Shown one piece after another: positions 5,557 to 14,061 of a stretch of 14,994 bases of DNA. The notes below the pieces were generated by a model. That model was not told where the DNA came from. It did no database searches and worked only from the letters and a program-made list of their open reading frames with translations. Location of the stretch: assembly GCA_002372815.1 (NCBI GenBank), contig DFIR01000092.1, positions 1 to 14,994 on the forward strand, given 5' to 3'. Made by a program: the position numbers and the translations under genes. The stretch comes from Lachnospiraceae bacterium UBA3692. GTDB taxonomy: Bacteria > Bacillota > Clostridia > Lachnospirales > Lachnospiraceae. How positions within the stretch are numbered: the first letter of the stretch is position 1; the number at the start of each line of letters is the position of its first letter.

Positions 5557-7515
5557 ATGATCGAAGATTATCAGGAAGCGCGCAAGAGCGGGCAGAGGGC
5601 ATACAGGAGAGCGGTGATGGGAGGCAGGTATCCTTATCTGCCGGCGCTCGAGGAGATGGTGGAGGGGATCTCCGCCATGAAAGAGGTGCATGTCGGCCAG
5701 ATGGAGATCCCGATCTCGATGATCGCCGGGACCAGGACGGCCTCCAGGCAGTCTGCTTTTGCGTGCAATTTTATGCCTCTGCTGGCGGAGAATTCGGAGT
5801 TCGCCACCAAGTGGTCGGCGCTCTACGATTCTCAGGTGGAAGAGGGGATCCGGGACCCGATCAAGGTCTGCGAGTTCATGAATTATTTCTACGTGATCGA
5901 GGGCAATAAGCGCGTGTCGGTCATGAAGAAGATCGGTGCGCCGAAGATCCGGGCGGACGTGACGCGCATCCTGCCTCCGAAGAACGGCTCGGAGGCGGTC
6001 AGGATCTATGAGGAATTCCTGAAGTTCTACCAGGTGACGTCTTTCTATCCGGTCGTTTTCTCGAAGGAAGGGCGGTATGCGGAGCTGGCGGAGCTGTTCG
6101 GGCAGGATCTGGAGAAGACCTGGCCGGAGGATACGCTGATGGATCTCCGGTCGGCTTTCGACGTCTTCGAGGAGTGCTACCGGGACAAAGGCGGGGAATT
6201 CGTCCGCGGCACGTTCGGCGACGCGTTCCTGCTGTATCTGAAGATCTACGGCAGCAAGGAGCTGCTGGAGGGTGACACAGGGACAGTCAAAGCCCAGATC
6301 GGCAAGCTCTGGAACGAGTTCCTGACGGAGAACACCGGGACGGCGCAGCAGGTCATGCAGACGCCGGAGGAGGCGATGCCGAGCGCCGCCAGGGCGACCG
6401 TGAACACGACGGTCCACACCATCCGCAGCATCCTGCGGAGGGATTCCTATTCGGTCGAGAATCCGCTGCGGGCGGTGTTCATTCACAGCCGCAGCGCGAA
6501 GGACTCCAGCTGGGTCTACGGGCACGAGCTCGGCAGGCAGGAGATGGAGACGAATCTCGGCGGGCTGGTGGAGACCGCTTATTTCGAGGACTGCAGCACG
6601 CCGGAGAAGGCCAAGAAGGCCTTTGCGGCGGCCAGGGCGGACGGGGCGCAGATCATTTTCACGACGTCCCCGACGTTGATGGAGGATTCGCTGCGCGCGG
6701 CCATCGAGTATCCGGAGCTGCGCATCATGAACTGCTCCATCAACCTGCCGGTCAACGCGGTGCGGACCTATTACTGCCGCTTCTATGAGGCCAAGTTCCT
6801 GATGGGGGCGCTCGCCGCGTGTATGACGGACGACCATCGCCTGGGGTATATCGCGGACTATCCGATCTACGGGAATATCGCGAGCATCAATGCTTTCGCG
6901 CTCGGGGCGGCCTTTGTGGACCCGGGGTGCAAGGTCGTGATTGCCTGGAAGAGCGAGATCGGCTGCGACCCGGAGACAGCCCTCAGGGACAAGGGCATCC
7001 GCACGATCTCCGGCGCGGACTACATCACCCCCGCTGACGCCTCGCGACGGTACGGACTCTACCGCTTCGAAGAGGACGGGCAGGTCAGCCGGCTTGCGAT
7101 GCCGGTGCTCCACTGGGGAAAATATTACGAGCTGATCATCCGTCAGATCATCGACGGGACTTTTGACGCGAAATCCGTAAAGCGGGACGAGTCACTGCAC
7201 TACTGGTGGGGGCTGTCCTCCGGGGTCATCGACGTGATCCTGTCCGAGGGGATCCCCTCGCAGACGAAGCGTCTGCTGCATCTCCTGAAGCGCGATATTT
7301 CCGACGGAAGGCTCCTGCCGTTCGGAGGGCCTCTCCGGGCACAGAAGGAGGAGATCCTGTCGGATGAAGGGACGGCACTGACCGCGGAGGAGATCATCAC
7401 GATGGACTGGCTCTGCGAGAACGTGGTCGGGGAGATCCCCGCCGCGAAGACGCTGACAGAGGAGGCCAGGGAGACGGTCTCCGTCAGCGGTGTCCCGGAG
7501 ACGAAGGCGAAGTGA
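5557..7515 (+). CDS. Cytoplasmic ParB/Srx-like plus PnrA/BMP-like ligand-binding protein
   Basis: 652 residues with no signal peptide, lipobox or membrane segment, so it should be cytoplasmic. The C-terminal part (about 304-600) matches the BMP/PnrA family of substrate-binding proteins, which usually are lipoproteins for purine nucleosides: DSSWVYGHELGRQEME (317-332), AKFLMGALAACMTDDHRLGYI (412-432), and NAFALGAAFVDPGCKVVIAW (445-464). The N-terminal part (about 45-140) has DPIKV (100-104) and VIEGNKRVSVMKKIGAPKIRADV (113-135), which resembles the ParB/sulfiredoxin-fold core where a G-x-(R/K)-R box follows a strand. A middle region (141-300) is unassigned. The ribosome binding site is weak (GAAAGAAGTGA about 10-14 nt upstream). 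It may sense a nucleoside-like ligand inside the cell. The BMP call is firm, the ParB-like call moderate. Confidence 0.8.
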   Translation: MIEDYQEARKSGQRAYRRAVMGGRYPYLPALEEMVEGISAMKEVHVGQMEIPISMIAGTRTASRQSAFACNFMPLLAENSEFATKWSALYDSQVEEGIRDPIKVCEFMNYFYVIEGNKRVSVMKKIGAPKIRADVTRILPPKNGSEAVRIYEEFLKFYQVTSFYPVVFSKEGRYAELAELFGQDLEKTWPEDTLMDLRSAFDVFEECYRDKGGEFVRGTFGDAFLLYLKIYGSKELLEGDTGTVKAQIGKLWNEFLTENTGTAQQVMQTPEEAMPSAARATVNTTVHTIRSILRRDSYSVENPLRAVFIHSRSAKDSSWVYGHELGRQEMETNLGGLVETAYFEDCSTPEKAKKAFAAARADGAQIIFTTSPTLMEDSLRAAIEYPELRIMNCSINLPVNAVRTYYCRFYEAKFLMGALAACMTDDHRLGYIADYPIYGNIASINAFALGAAFVDPGCKVVIAWKSEIGCDPETALRDKGIRTISGADYITPADASRRYGLYRFEEDGQVSRLAMPVLHWGKYYELIIRQIIDGTFDAKSVKRDESLHYWWGLSSGVIDVILSEGIPSQTKRLLHLLKRDISDGRLLPFGGPLRAQKEEILSDEGTALTAEEIITMDWLCENVVGEIPAAKTLTEEARETVSVSGVPETKAK

Positions 7516-7605
7516 CAGTCAGCTGACGGCGGACGGACCTCTGACGCAGCGGCGCAGCCTGCCCGCACATGATGGACGTCAAAGGGGAGCAATAGAGGGG
7601 GAACG

Positions 7606-8319
7606 ATGAAAATACTGGTGGTGGCGGACGAGGAGTCACGTTCGCTCTGGGACTTCTTCAGCCCGGATAAGCTGGAGGACGTCGACCTGATCATATCCTG
7701 CGGGGACCTGAATCCCAATTATCTGCAGTTTCTGGTGACATTCGGGAACTGCCCGCTTCTGTATATCCACGGCAACCACGACAGTGTCTACCAGAAGGAC
7801 CCGCCGGACGGCTGCATCTGCATCGAGGACCGGATCTATGATTTCAAAGGCCTCCGGATCCTCGGGCTGGGCGGCAGCATGAGATATAAAAAAGGCCCTT
7901 TCATGTACACCGAGCGTCGTATGCAGATGCGGGTGTGGAAGGCGCTGCCGAAGATCCTCGCGCGGGGCGGGATCGATATCCTGGTCACCCACTCTCCGGT
8001 CCGGGGATACGGGGACATGGAGGACCTGCCGCACAGAGGTTTCGCCTGTTTCAGCATGCTGCTGGACAGGTTCCGGCCCGCCTACATGCTGCACGGCCAC
8101 GTGCACAAGGCGTACGGGCATTTTGAGAGGGCCCGGGAGTACCCTTCGGGGACCATTCTGATCAATGGGTGCGAGTCCTGTTTTGTCGAGATTCCGGACG
8201 AACAGTGTCCGGAGCAGGGGCGGACGGGATGGATCCCGTACAGACATTTTGTGCGGGTCCAGAGGCGGCGCGCCGCAAAGGGCAAGGCGCCGGAACACGA
8301 GAAGATCACACTCGCGTAG
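7606..8319 (+). CDS. Metallophosphoesterase of the calcineurin-like superfamily, variant first motif
   Basis: 237 residues starting after GAGGGGGAACG. These enzymes are dimetal hydrolases of phosphomono- or phosphodiesters. The core motifs are GD (33-34 in SCGDLNPNY), GNHD (56-59), a histidine in LVTHSP (H129) and GHVH (164-167). The first motif, normally D-x-H, reads D8-E9-E10, so the histidine metal ligand is replaced by glutamate. Everything else is intact, so the protein is probably a folded and active variant rather than a relic. The C-terminal 40 residues are basic and low in hydrophobicity. It lies 90 nt after the BMP-fusion gene and 30 nt before fumarase, so the three are probably one transcript. 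The substrate is unknown. Confidence 0.85.
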   Translation: MKILVVADEESRSLWDFFSPDKLEDVDLIISCGDLNPNYLQFLVTFGNCPLLYIHGNHDSVYQKDPPDGCICIEDRIYDFKGLRILGLGGSMRYKKGPFMYTERRMQMRVWKALPKILARGGIDILVTHSPVRGYGDMEDLPHRGFACFSMLLDRFRPAYMLHGHVHKAYGHFERAREYPSGTILINGCESCFVEIPDEQCPEQGRTGWIPYRHFVRVQRRRAAKGKAPEHEKITLA

Positions 8320-8349
8320 TTATACGATCATCAGAGAAAGGAGACGGCG

Positions 8350-9735
<1,386 letters not shown>

Positions 9736-9764
9736 AAAAGGGAAGCCTCCTGAGAGTTTTTTCT

Positions 9765-9807
9765 ATGTATTTTTCATCTTGCAGAGTTGTATAAAAATAC
9801 ATATAAT
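9765..9807 (+). promoter_or_regulatory. Promoter of the amino-acid ABC operon, flanked by an inverted repeat
   Basis: A perfect -10 TATAAT (9802-9807) lies 17 bp after TTGCAG (9779-9784). A perfect 10-bp inverted repeat, ATGTATTTTT (9765-9774) and AAAAATACAT (9793-9802), brackets the -35 and touches the first base of the -10. This geometry is what a repressor operator would have, although an AT-rich repeat in a promoter can also arise by chance. The binding-protein start codon is about 35 nt beyond the expected transcription start. Confidence 0.72.
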
Positions 9808-9849
9808 GAGGCATGTTTGAAGATTCTATTCATACAAGGAGGAAAAGTT

Positions 9850-10743
9850 ATGAAAAAATGGATTGCAATGATCCTCGCCGGCGCGATGGCACTGTCCATG
9901 GCGGCATGCGGCAGCGCTTCCTCGGGCAGCGCACAGGACGCGAAGGAAGAGACCGCGGAGGCGGCTTCTGAGGAGACCACGGCAGCGGCTGCGGAAGCGG
10001 CGGCTGAGACGGAGCCTGCAGCTGAGGCGGCTGCGGACGCTGTTTCCACGATCAAGGCGAACGGCAAGGTGATCATGGTCACCAACGCGGAGTTCGAGCC
10101 CTTCGAGTACAAGGACGGCGACGCCATCGTCGGCATCGACCCCACCATCGCGGAAAAGATCGCTGAAAAGCTCGGCGTCGAGCTGGAGATCCAGGACATC
10201 GCCTTTGATTCCTGCATCCCTGCGCTGCAGAGCAGCAAGGCTGATTTCTGTGCCGCCGGTATGAGCGTCACGGAAGACAGAAAGAAGAACGTGGACTTCA
10301 CGGAGCCCTACTTCACCACCCAGCAGGTCATCATCGTGCCTGTGGACAGCGAGATCGCTGCCCGCGCGGACCTGGACGGCAAGAACGTCGGCGTCCAGCT
10401 CGGCACCACCGGTGACATCTATGTGACCAATGAGGACGGCGCGCATGATCTGACCGTCGGCGATGTCTCCCGCTATCCCAAGGGCGTGGACGCTGTCTCC
10501 GATCTTCTGACCGGCCGTGTGGACGCGGTCGTCATCGACAAGTTCCCTGCCGAGAAGCTGGTCGCCCAGAATCCCGACAAGATCAAGATCCTCGAAGAGA
10601 CCCTGACCACCGAAGAGGAAGTGGAAGAGTACGCGATCGCGGTGCCGAAGGGATCCAACCTCCTCGATGTTATCAACGAAGTCATCGCGGAGCTCAAGGA
10701 GAGCGGCGAACTGGACGAGATCCTCGCACAGTACAATCAGTGA
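9850..10743 (+). CDS. Polar amino-acid ABC transporter, substrate-binding lipoprotein
   Basis: 297 residues from the ATG at 9850, which has AAGGAGG 7 nt upstream (9836-9842); the in-frame ATG at 9787 lies upstream of the -10 and cannot be used by that promoter. A lipoprotein signal MKKWIAMILAGAMALSMAAC ends with the lipobox cysteine C20. A linker rich in Ala, Glu and Thr (21-66) leads to a family 3 (SBP_bac_3) domain. That domain has VTNAEFEPFEY (77-87), GIDPTIAEKIAEKLGV (95-110), MSVTEDRKKNVDFTEPYF (138-155, with R144 the usual ligand-carboxylate arginine), and VGVQLGTTGDIY (180-191). It is anchored outside the membrane and delivers an amino acid to the permease encoded next. The specificity (cystine, glutamine, histidine or arginine) cannot be read from sequence alone. 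Confidence 0.93.
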   Translation: MKKWIAMILAGAMALSMAACGSASSGSAQDAKEETAEAASEETTAAAAEAAAETEPAAEAAADAVSTIKANGKVIMVTNAEFEPFEYKDGDAIVGIDPTIAEKIAEKLGVELEIQDIAFDSCIPALQSSKADFCAAGMSVTEDRKKNVDFTEPYFTTQQVIIVPVDSEIAARADLDGKNVGVQLGTTGDIYVTNEDGAHDLTVGDVSRYPKGVDAVSDLLTGRVDAVVIDKFPAEKLVAQNPDKIKILEETLTTEEEVEEYAIAVPKGSNLLDVINEVIAELKESGELDEILAQYNQ

Positions 10744-10751
10744 TCTGACAG

Positions 10752-10791
10752 CAGCCGTTTCCGGCTGACAGATATGCGGGCCCAGGCCCGC
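10752..10791 (+). other. Two short hairpins after the binding-protein gene
   Basis: CAGCCG (10752-10757) pairs with CGGCTG (10762-10767) around a 4-nt loop. GCGGGC (10776-10781) pairs with GCCCGC (10786-10791) around CCAG. Neither is followed by T-rich sequence. Together with the longer stem at 10808-10841 they occupy most of the 122-nt gap before the permease gene. Confidence 0.6.
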
Positions 10792-10807
10792 TGAGAAGGA
10801 TCAGACG

Positions 10808-10841
10808 CATGCGCAGGGCGGAAAATGCCGTCCTGCGCATG
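10808..10841 (+). other. Long intercistronic hairpin before the permease gene
   Basis: CATGCGCAGGGCGG (10808-10821) pairs with CCGTCCTGCGCATG (10828-10841) along 14 bp with a single G-U pair and a 6-nt loop. The following sequence is TTCACAAAGAAGG, without a T-run. The stem ends about 10 nt before the permease Shine-Dalgarno. In binding-protein-dependent transport operons such stems commonly protect the upstream message from 3' exonuclease so that binding protein is made in excess; that role is inferred here. Confidence 0.75.
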
Positions 10842-10865
10842 TTCACAAAGAAGGAAAGCTGTTTT

Positions 10866-11564
10866 ATGTGGGAATATCTGTCGCAGCATATTTATGATGA
10901 TTTTATCCTGAAAGACCGTTACCTGTACCTGGTCAAAGGCCTCGGGAACACCCTGCTCATCACGTTCGGCGCCCTGCTCATCGGCGTGATCCTGGGCGTC
11001 CTGATCGCGCTCGTGCGCATCTCTTACAATAACGGCGTGAAGAGTGCCGTGATGCGCGTCCTCAACGCGTTCTGCGGCCTCTACCTGACGGTGATCCGCG
11101 GCACGCCCATGGTCGTGCAGCTGATGATCATGTACTTCGCCGTGTGGAAGAGCGGCAAGCCCGTTCCGGTCGCCATCGTCTCGTTCGGCATCAACTCCGG
11201 TGCCTACGTGGCGGAGGTCATCCGCAGCGGCATCCAGTCCGTGGACCGCGGCCAGACGGAAGCCGGCCGGTCGCTGGGCCTCTCTGCCAAGGACACGATG
11301 ATCCGCATCATCCTGCCCCAGGCCTTCAAGAACGTGGCGCCCGCGATCTTCAACGAATTCATCGCGCTGCTGAAAGAGACGTCCGTCGCCGGTTACGTGG
11401 GCATCCAGGACCTGACCAAGGGCGGCGACATCATCCGCTCGCAGACTTACGACGCGTTCCCGCCGCTCATCGCGGTGGCGCTGATCTATCTCGTCATGGT
11501 CATCGGCCTGACGTCCATACTCGGCGTGATCGAAAGGAGGATGGCCAAGAGTGATCTCCGTTAA
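10866..11564 (+). CDS. Polar amino-acid ABC transporter, permease
   Basis: 232 residues from the ATG at 10866 (MWEYLSQHIYDDF), chosen because AAGGAAAG lies 8 nt upstream; the longer frame from 10809 begins inside a hairpin. It is an integral membrane subunit of the HisM/GlnP type (His/Glu/Gln/Arg/opine family). Several hydrophobic stretches are visible, for example 27-50, 83-95 and 205-222. IRGTPMVVQL (77-86) is typical of the family, and the EAA loop EAGRSLGLSAKDTMIRIILPQAFK (132-155) contacts the ATPase. The last 14 nt overlap the ATPase gene, which indicates translational coupling. Confidence 0.94.
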   Translation: MWEYLSQHIYDDFILKDRYLYLVKGLGNTLLITFGALLIGVILGVLIALVRISYNNGVKSAVMRVLNAFCGLYLTVIRGTPMVVQLMIMYFAVWKSGKPVPVAIVSFGINSGAYVAEVIRSGIQSVDRGQTEAGRSLGLSAKDTMIRIILPQAFKNVAPAIFNEFIALLKETSVAGYVGIQDLTKGGDIIRSQTYDAFPPLIAVALIYLVMVIGLTSILGVIERRMAKSDLR

Positions 11565-12285
11565 GAACCTGCATAAGACATTTAACAACCTCTCGGGACC
11601 GGTCGAAGTCCTCAAGGGCATCGATATCGAGATCGACCAGGGCGAGAAAGTCGTCGTGATCGGCCCCTCCGGATCCGGCAAGAGCACCTTCCTCCGCTGC
11701 CTGAACCTCCTGGAGACCCCCACCTCCGGCGAGATCTGGTTCGACGGGCAGCAGATCAACAAGCCCGGCGTGGACATCGACAAGGTCCGCAGCCACATGG
11801 GCATGGTGTTCCAGCACTTCAACCTCTTCCCCCACCTGACCGTGCGCGAGAACATCACGCTGGCACCCACCCTCCTCAAGCTCCAGACCAAGGAGGAGGC
11901 CAACGCCAACGCGGAGCGCCTGCTCACCCGCATCGGCCTTCTGGACAAGATCGACAGCTATCCGTCCCAGATCAGCGGCGGCCAGAAGCAGAGAATCGCC
12001 ATCGTGCGCGCGCTCGCCATGAACCCCAAGGTGATGCTCTTCGACGAGCCCACCAGCGCTCTCGACCCGGAGATGGTCGGCGAAGTGCTCGAGGTCATGA
12101 AGGAGCTGGCGGAAGAGGGCATGACCATGGTCGTGGTCACCCACGAGATGGGCTTCGCCAGAGAAGTCGGCACGCGCGTGGTCTTCATCGACGAGGGCGT
12201 GATCAAGGAAGAGAACACCCCGGCGGAATTCTTCGATCATCCGCAGAATCCCCGCCTGCAGGACTTCCTGTCGAAGGTGCTGTGA
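11551..12285 (+). CDS. Polar amino-acid ABC transporter, ATP-binding protein
   Basis: 244 residues beginning with GTG at 11551. The start is fixed by AAAGGAGG (11533-11540) about 10 nt upstream and by the family N-terminus VISVKNLHKTF; the ATG at 11541 is in the permease frame. Motifs are Walker A GPSGSGKST (38-46), Q-loop VFQHFNLFPH (86-95), signature ISGGQKQR (141-148, Ile replacing the usual Leu), Walker B VMLFDEPTSALD (161-172) and H-loop H198 in VVVTHEMGF. This is the GlnQ/HisP type that drives import with the preceding permease and lipoprotein. Confidence 0.95.
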   Translation: MISVKNLHKTFNNLSGPVEVLKGIDIEIDQGEKVVVIGPSGSGKSTFLRCLNLLETPTSGEIWFDGQQINKPGVDIDKVRSHMGMVFQHFNLFPHLTVRENITLAPTLLKLQTKEEANANAERLLTRIGLLDKIDSYPSQISGGQKQRIAIVRALAMNPKVMLFDEPTSALDPEMVGEVLEVMKELAEEGMTMVVVTHEMGFAREVGTRVVFIDEGVIKEENTPAEFFDHPQNPRLQDFLSKVL

Positions 12286-12319
12286 CACGGCCCTTCCGAA
12301 AAAGCATTGCAAAAACCGG

Positions 12320-12350
12320 GATCGCCTGCGATACTTTTTCGCAGGCGATC
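12320..12350. other. Perfect 12-bp hairpin between the ABC operon and hisC
   Basis: GATCGCCTGCGA (12320-12331) pairs perfectly with TCGCAGGCGATC (12339-12350) around a 7-nt T-rich loop. On the plus strand the next bases are TGTGTATGG, so it lacks the terminal T-tract of a canonical terminator. On the minus strand it is followed by CCGGTTTTTGC, a weak T-run, but no minus-strand gene ends here. A smaller alternative stem (ATCG with CGAT at 12321-12332) would be followed by ACTTTTT, so a weak terminator that excludes the large stem is conceivable. Confidence 0.6.
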
Positions 12351-12411
12351 TGTGTATGGAAGCGGTGATCTGCATTTGAAAGCGGTCATCGCTCTGAGCA
12401 AGGAGGAAAGC

Positions 12412-13485
12412 ATGAACTGGGAAAGAAATGTCCTGCGGGTCACCCCTTATACGGCCGGCGAACAGCCGAAGGACCCGGAGATCATCAAGCTCAACACGAA
12501 TGAAAACCCCTATCCCCCGGCCCCGGGCGTCGTGCAGGTCCTTGAGGAGATGAAAGCGGATCCCGCGAAGATGCGCCTCTATCCCGACATGGACAGCACC
12601 CTGCTGGTCGAAGCGCTCGCAGCGCGCGAGGGCGTGAAGCCCTCCCAGGTCTTCGTCGGCGTCGGTTCGGATGACGTGATCTCCATGGCCTTCATGACCT
12701 TCTTCCGCGGAGAGGACAAGATCCTCTTCCCCGACATCACCTACTCCTTCTACAGCGTGTGGGCGGATGTCCACAGGATCCCCTTCGAGACCGTCCCGCT
12801 GACGGAGGACTTCCGGATCCGTCCGGAGGACTACATCCCTGCCTGCACGGGACGCCCCAACGGCGGCGTGATCTTCCCCAACCCCAACGCCCCGACCGGC
12901 ATCGCCCTGCCCCTGTCCGACGTAGAGAGGATCATCGCGGGCAACCCCGACAGCGTCGTCATCGTGGACGAGGCCTACATCGACTTCGGCGGCGAGAGCG
13001 CCATGTGTCTGCTGCCCAAATATGAGAACCTCCTGGTCGTCCGGACCTTCTCCAAGTCCCGCTCCCTGGCCGGCATGCGCATCGGCTACGCCGTGGGCAA
13101 CGAGAAGCTCATCAGCTACCTCCAGGACGTGAAGTTCTCCTTCAACTCCTACACCATGAACCTGGCCGCCCAGCGCGTCGGCCTCGCCAGCGTGCAGGAC
13201 GAGGACTACTTCCGCACCTGCACCGGCCGCATCAGCGCCACCCGGGACCGCTTCGCCGCCGCCCTCACAGAGCGCGGCTTCGAAGTCCTGCCGTCGTCCG
13301 CCAACTTCGTGTTCGCGAGACATCCGCAGTTCACCGGCGACGACCTGCTGGCCGCCCTGCGCGCCCGCAAAGTCCTGGTCCGCCACTTCAAGGCCCCCCG
13401 CATCCGCGACTTCCTCCGCATCACCATCGGCACCGACGAACAGATGGACGCTGTCCTGCGCGTGCTGGATGAGATCATCGGCTGA
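12412..13485 (+). CDS. hisC: Histidinol-phosphate aminotransferase
   Basis: 357 residues from the ATG at 12412, preceded by AAGGAGGAAAG; the frame extends upstream to 12307 but through a hairpin, without a ribosome binding site. It is a fold-type I PLP enzyme that transfers an amino group to imidazole-acetol phosphate in histidine synthesis. The N-terminal LNTNENPYPP (24-33) is the HisC signature. GGVIFPNPNAPTG and VIVDEAYIDFGG are conserved active-site strands. The PLP lysine is K215 in TFSKSRSLAGMRIGYAVG. No other his genes are nearby, so it may be a detached hisC, or may serve another aromatic or phosphorylated amino acid. The stop is 66 nt before the next gene. Confidence 0.88.
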   Translation: MNWERNVLRVTPYTAGEQPKDPEIIKLNTNENPYPPAPGVVQVLEEMKADPAKMRLYPDMDSTLLVEALAAREGVKPSQVFVGVGSDDVISMAFMTFFRGEDKILFPDITYSFYSVWADVHRIPFETVPLTEDFRIRPEDYIPACTGRPNGGVIFPNPNAPTGIALPLSDVERIIAGNPDSVVIVDEAYIDFGGESAMCLLPKYENLLVVRTFSKSRSLAGMRIGYAVGNEKLISYLQDVKFSFNSYTMNLAAQRVGLASVQDEDYFRTCTGRISATRDRFAAALTERGFEVLPSSANFVFARHPQFTGDDLLAALRARKVLVRHFKAPRIRDFLRITIGTDEQMDAVLRVLDEIIG

Positions 13486-13551
13486 GCTGCGAGTGAACGG
13501 CGGCCCAGTACATGCAGCAACTGACATACAATAAAGGAGCGCATTCCCCTC

Positions 13552-14052
13552 ATGACAAATTCCCTTGCGTTATGGTTTGCAAATACCCTCGGTAAATATG
13601 TTTCCGCCAAGATGGTCGTCTTCATCGTGTCCCTGATGCCGATCCTCGAGTGCCGCGGCGGCCTCATCGTCGCCAAGCTCCTCGGTGTCGACCTCCTGGA
13701 AGCCATCCCGATCTGCGTGATCGGCAACCTCCTGCCCATCCCCTTCATCCTCCTCTTCATCAAGGAGATCTTCAAATGGATGAAGCAGTTCGCCATTTTC
13801 CGCCCTCTCGTCGAGAGACTCGAGCAGCGCGGCATGGCCAGGTCCAAAGCCCTCGAAAACGGGGAATTCGTCGCCCTCATGCTCTTCGTCGGCATCCCGC
13901 TGCCCGGCACGGGCGGCTGGACCGGGTCCCTGGCGGCAGCCCTCCTCGACATGGACATCAAAAAGGCCAGCCTGGCCATCCTGTTGGGCGTCTTCATCGC
14001 CACGGTGATCATGTCGATCGTGTCGTACGGGCTGCTGGGGTATTTTATCTGA
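13552..14052 (+). CDS. Small membrane protein of the COG2426 / Sm_multidrug_ex family
   Basis: 166 residues, strongly hydrophobic, with membrane segments at about 18-42, 48-70, 108-135 and 138-164. Two family marks stand out: PILECRGGLIVAKLLG (29-44) and VGIPLPGTGGWTGS (112-125), polar Gly/Pro loops that may re-enter the membrane. The middle (71-100) is basic and amphipathic. The family carries the label 'small multidrug export protein', but transport has little direct support and a relation to DedA-like proteins is possible. AAAGGAG lies 12 nt upstream of the ATG, a slightly long spacing. The gene ends 9 nt before the methyltransferase, so the two are probably co-translated. Confidence 0.82.
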   Translation: MTNSLALWFANTLGKYVSAKMVVFIVSLMPILECRGGLIVAKLLGVDLLEAIPICVIGNLLPIPFILLFIKEIFKWMKQFAIFRPLVERLEQRGMARSKALENGEFVALMLFVGIPLPGTGGWTGSLAAALLDMDIKKASLAILLGVFIATVIMSIVSYGLLGYFI

Positions 14053-14061
14053 GGAGAGAAC

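Noticed and set aside
9736..9764. Intrinsic terminator after fumC (GGAAGCCTCC then TTTTTT)
   Set aside because: The T-run is present at 9757-9762, but the preceding sequence forms only about a 3-4 bp stem, which is too weak to call.
11500..13527. 675-residue minus-strand frame, and similar long minus frames at 113-1615 and 5347-7113
   Set aside because: All are antisense shadows of well-supported plus-strand genes (ABC ATPase and hisC; livF and CBS-ACT; BMP fusion), with shadow-like composition and no ribosome binding sites.
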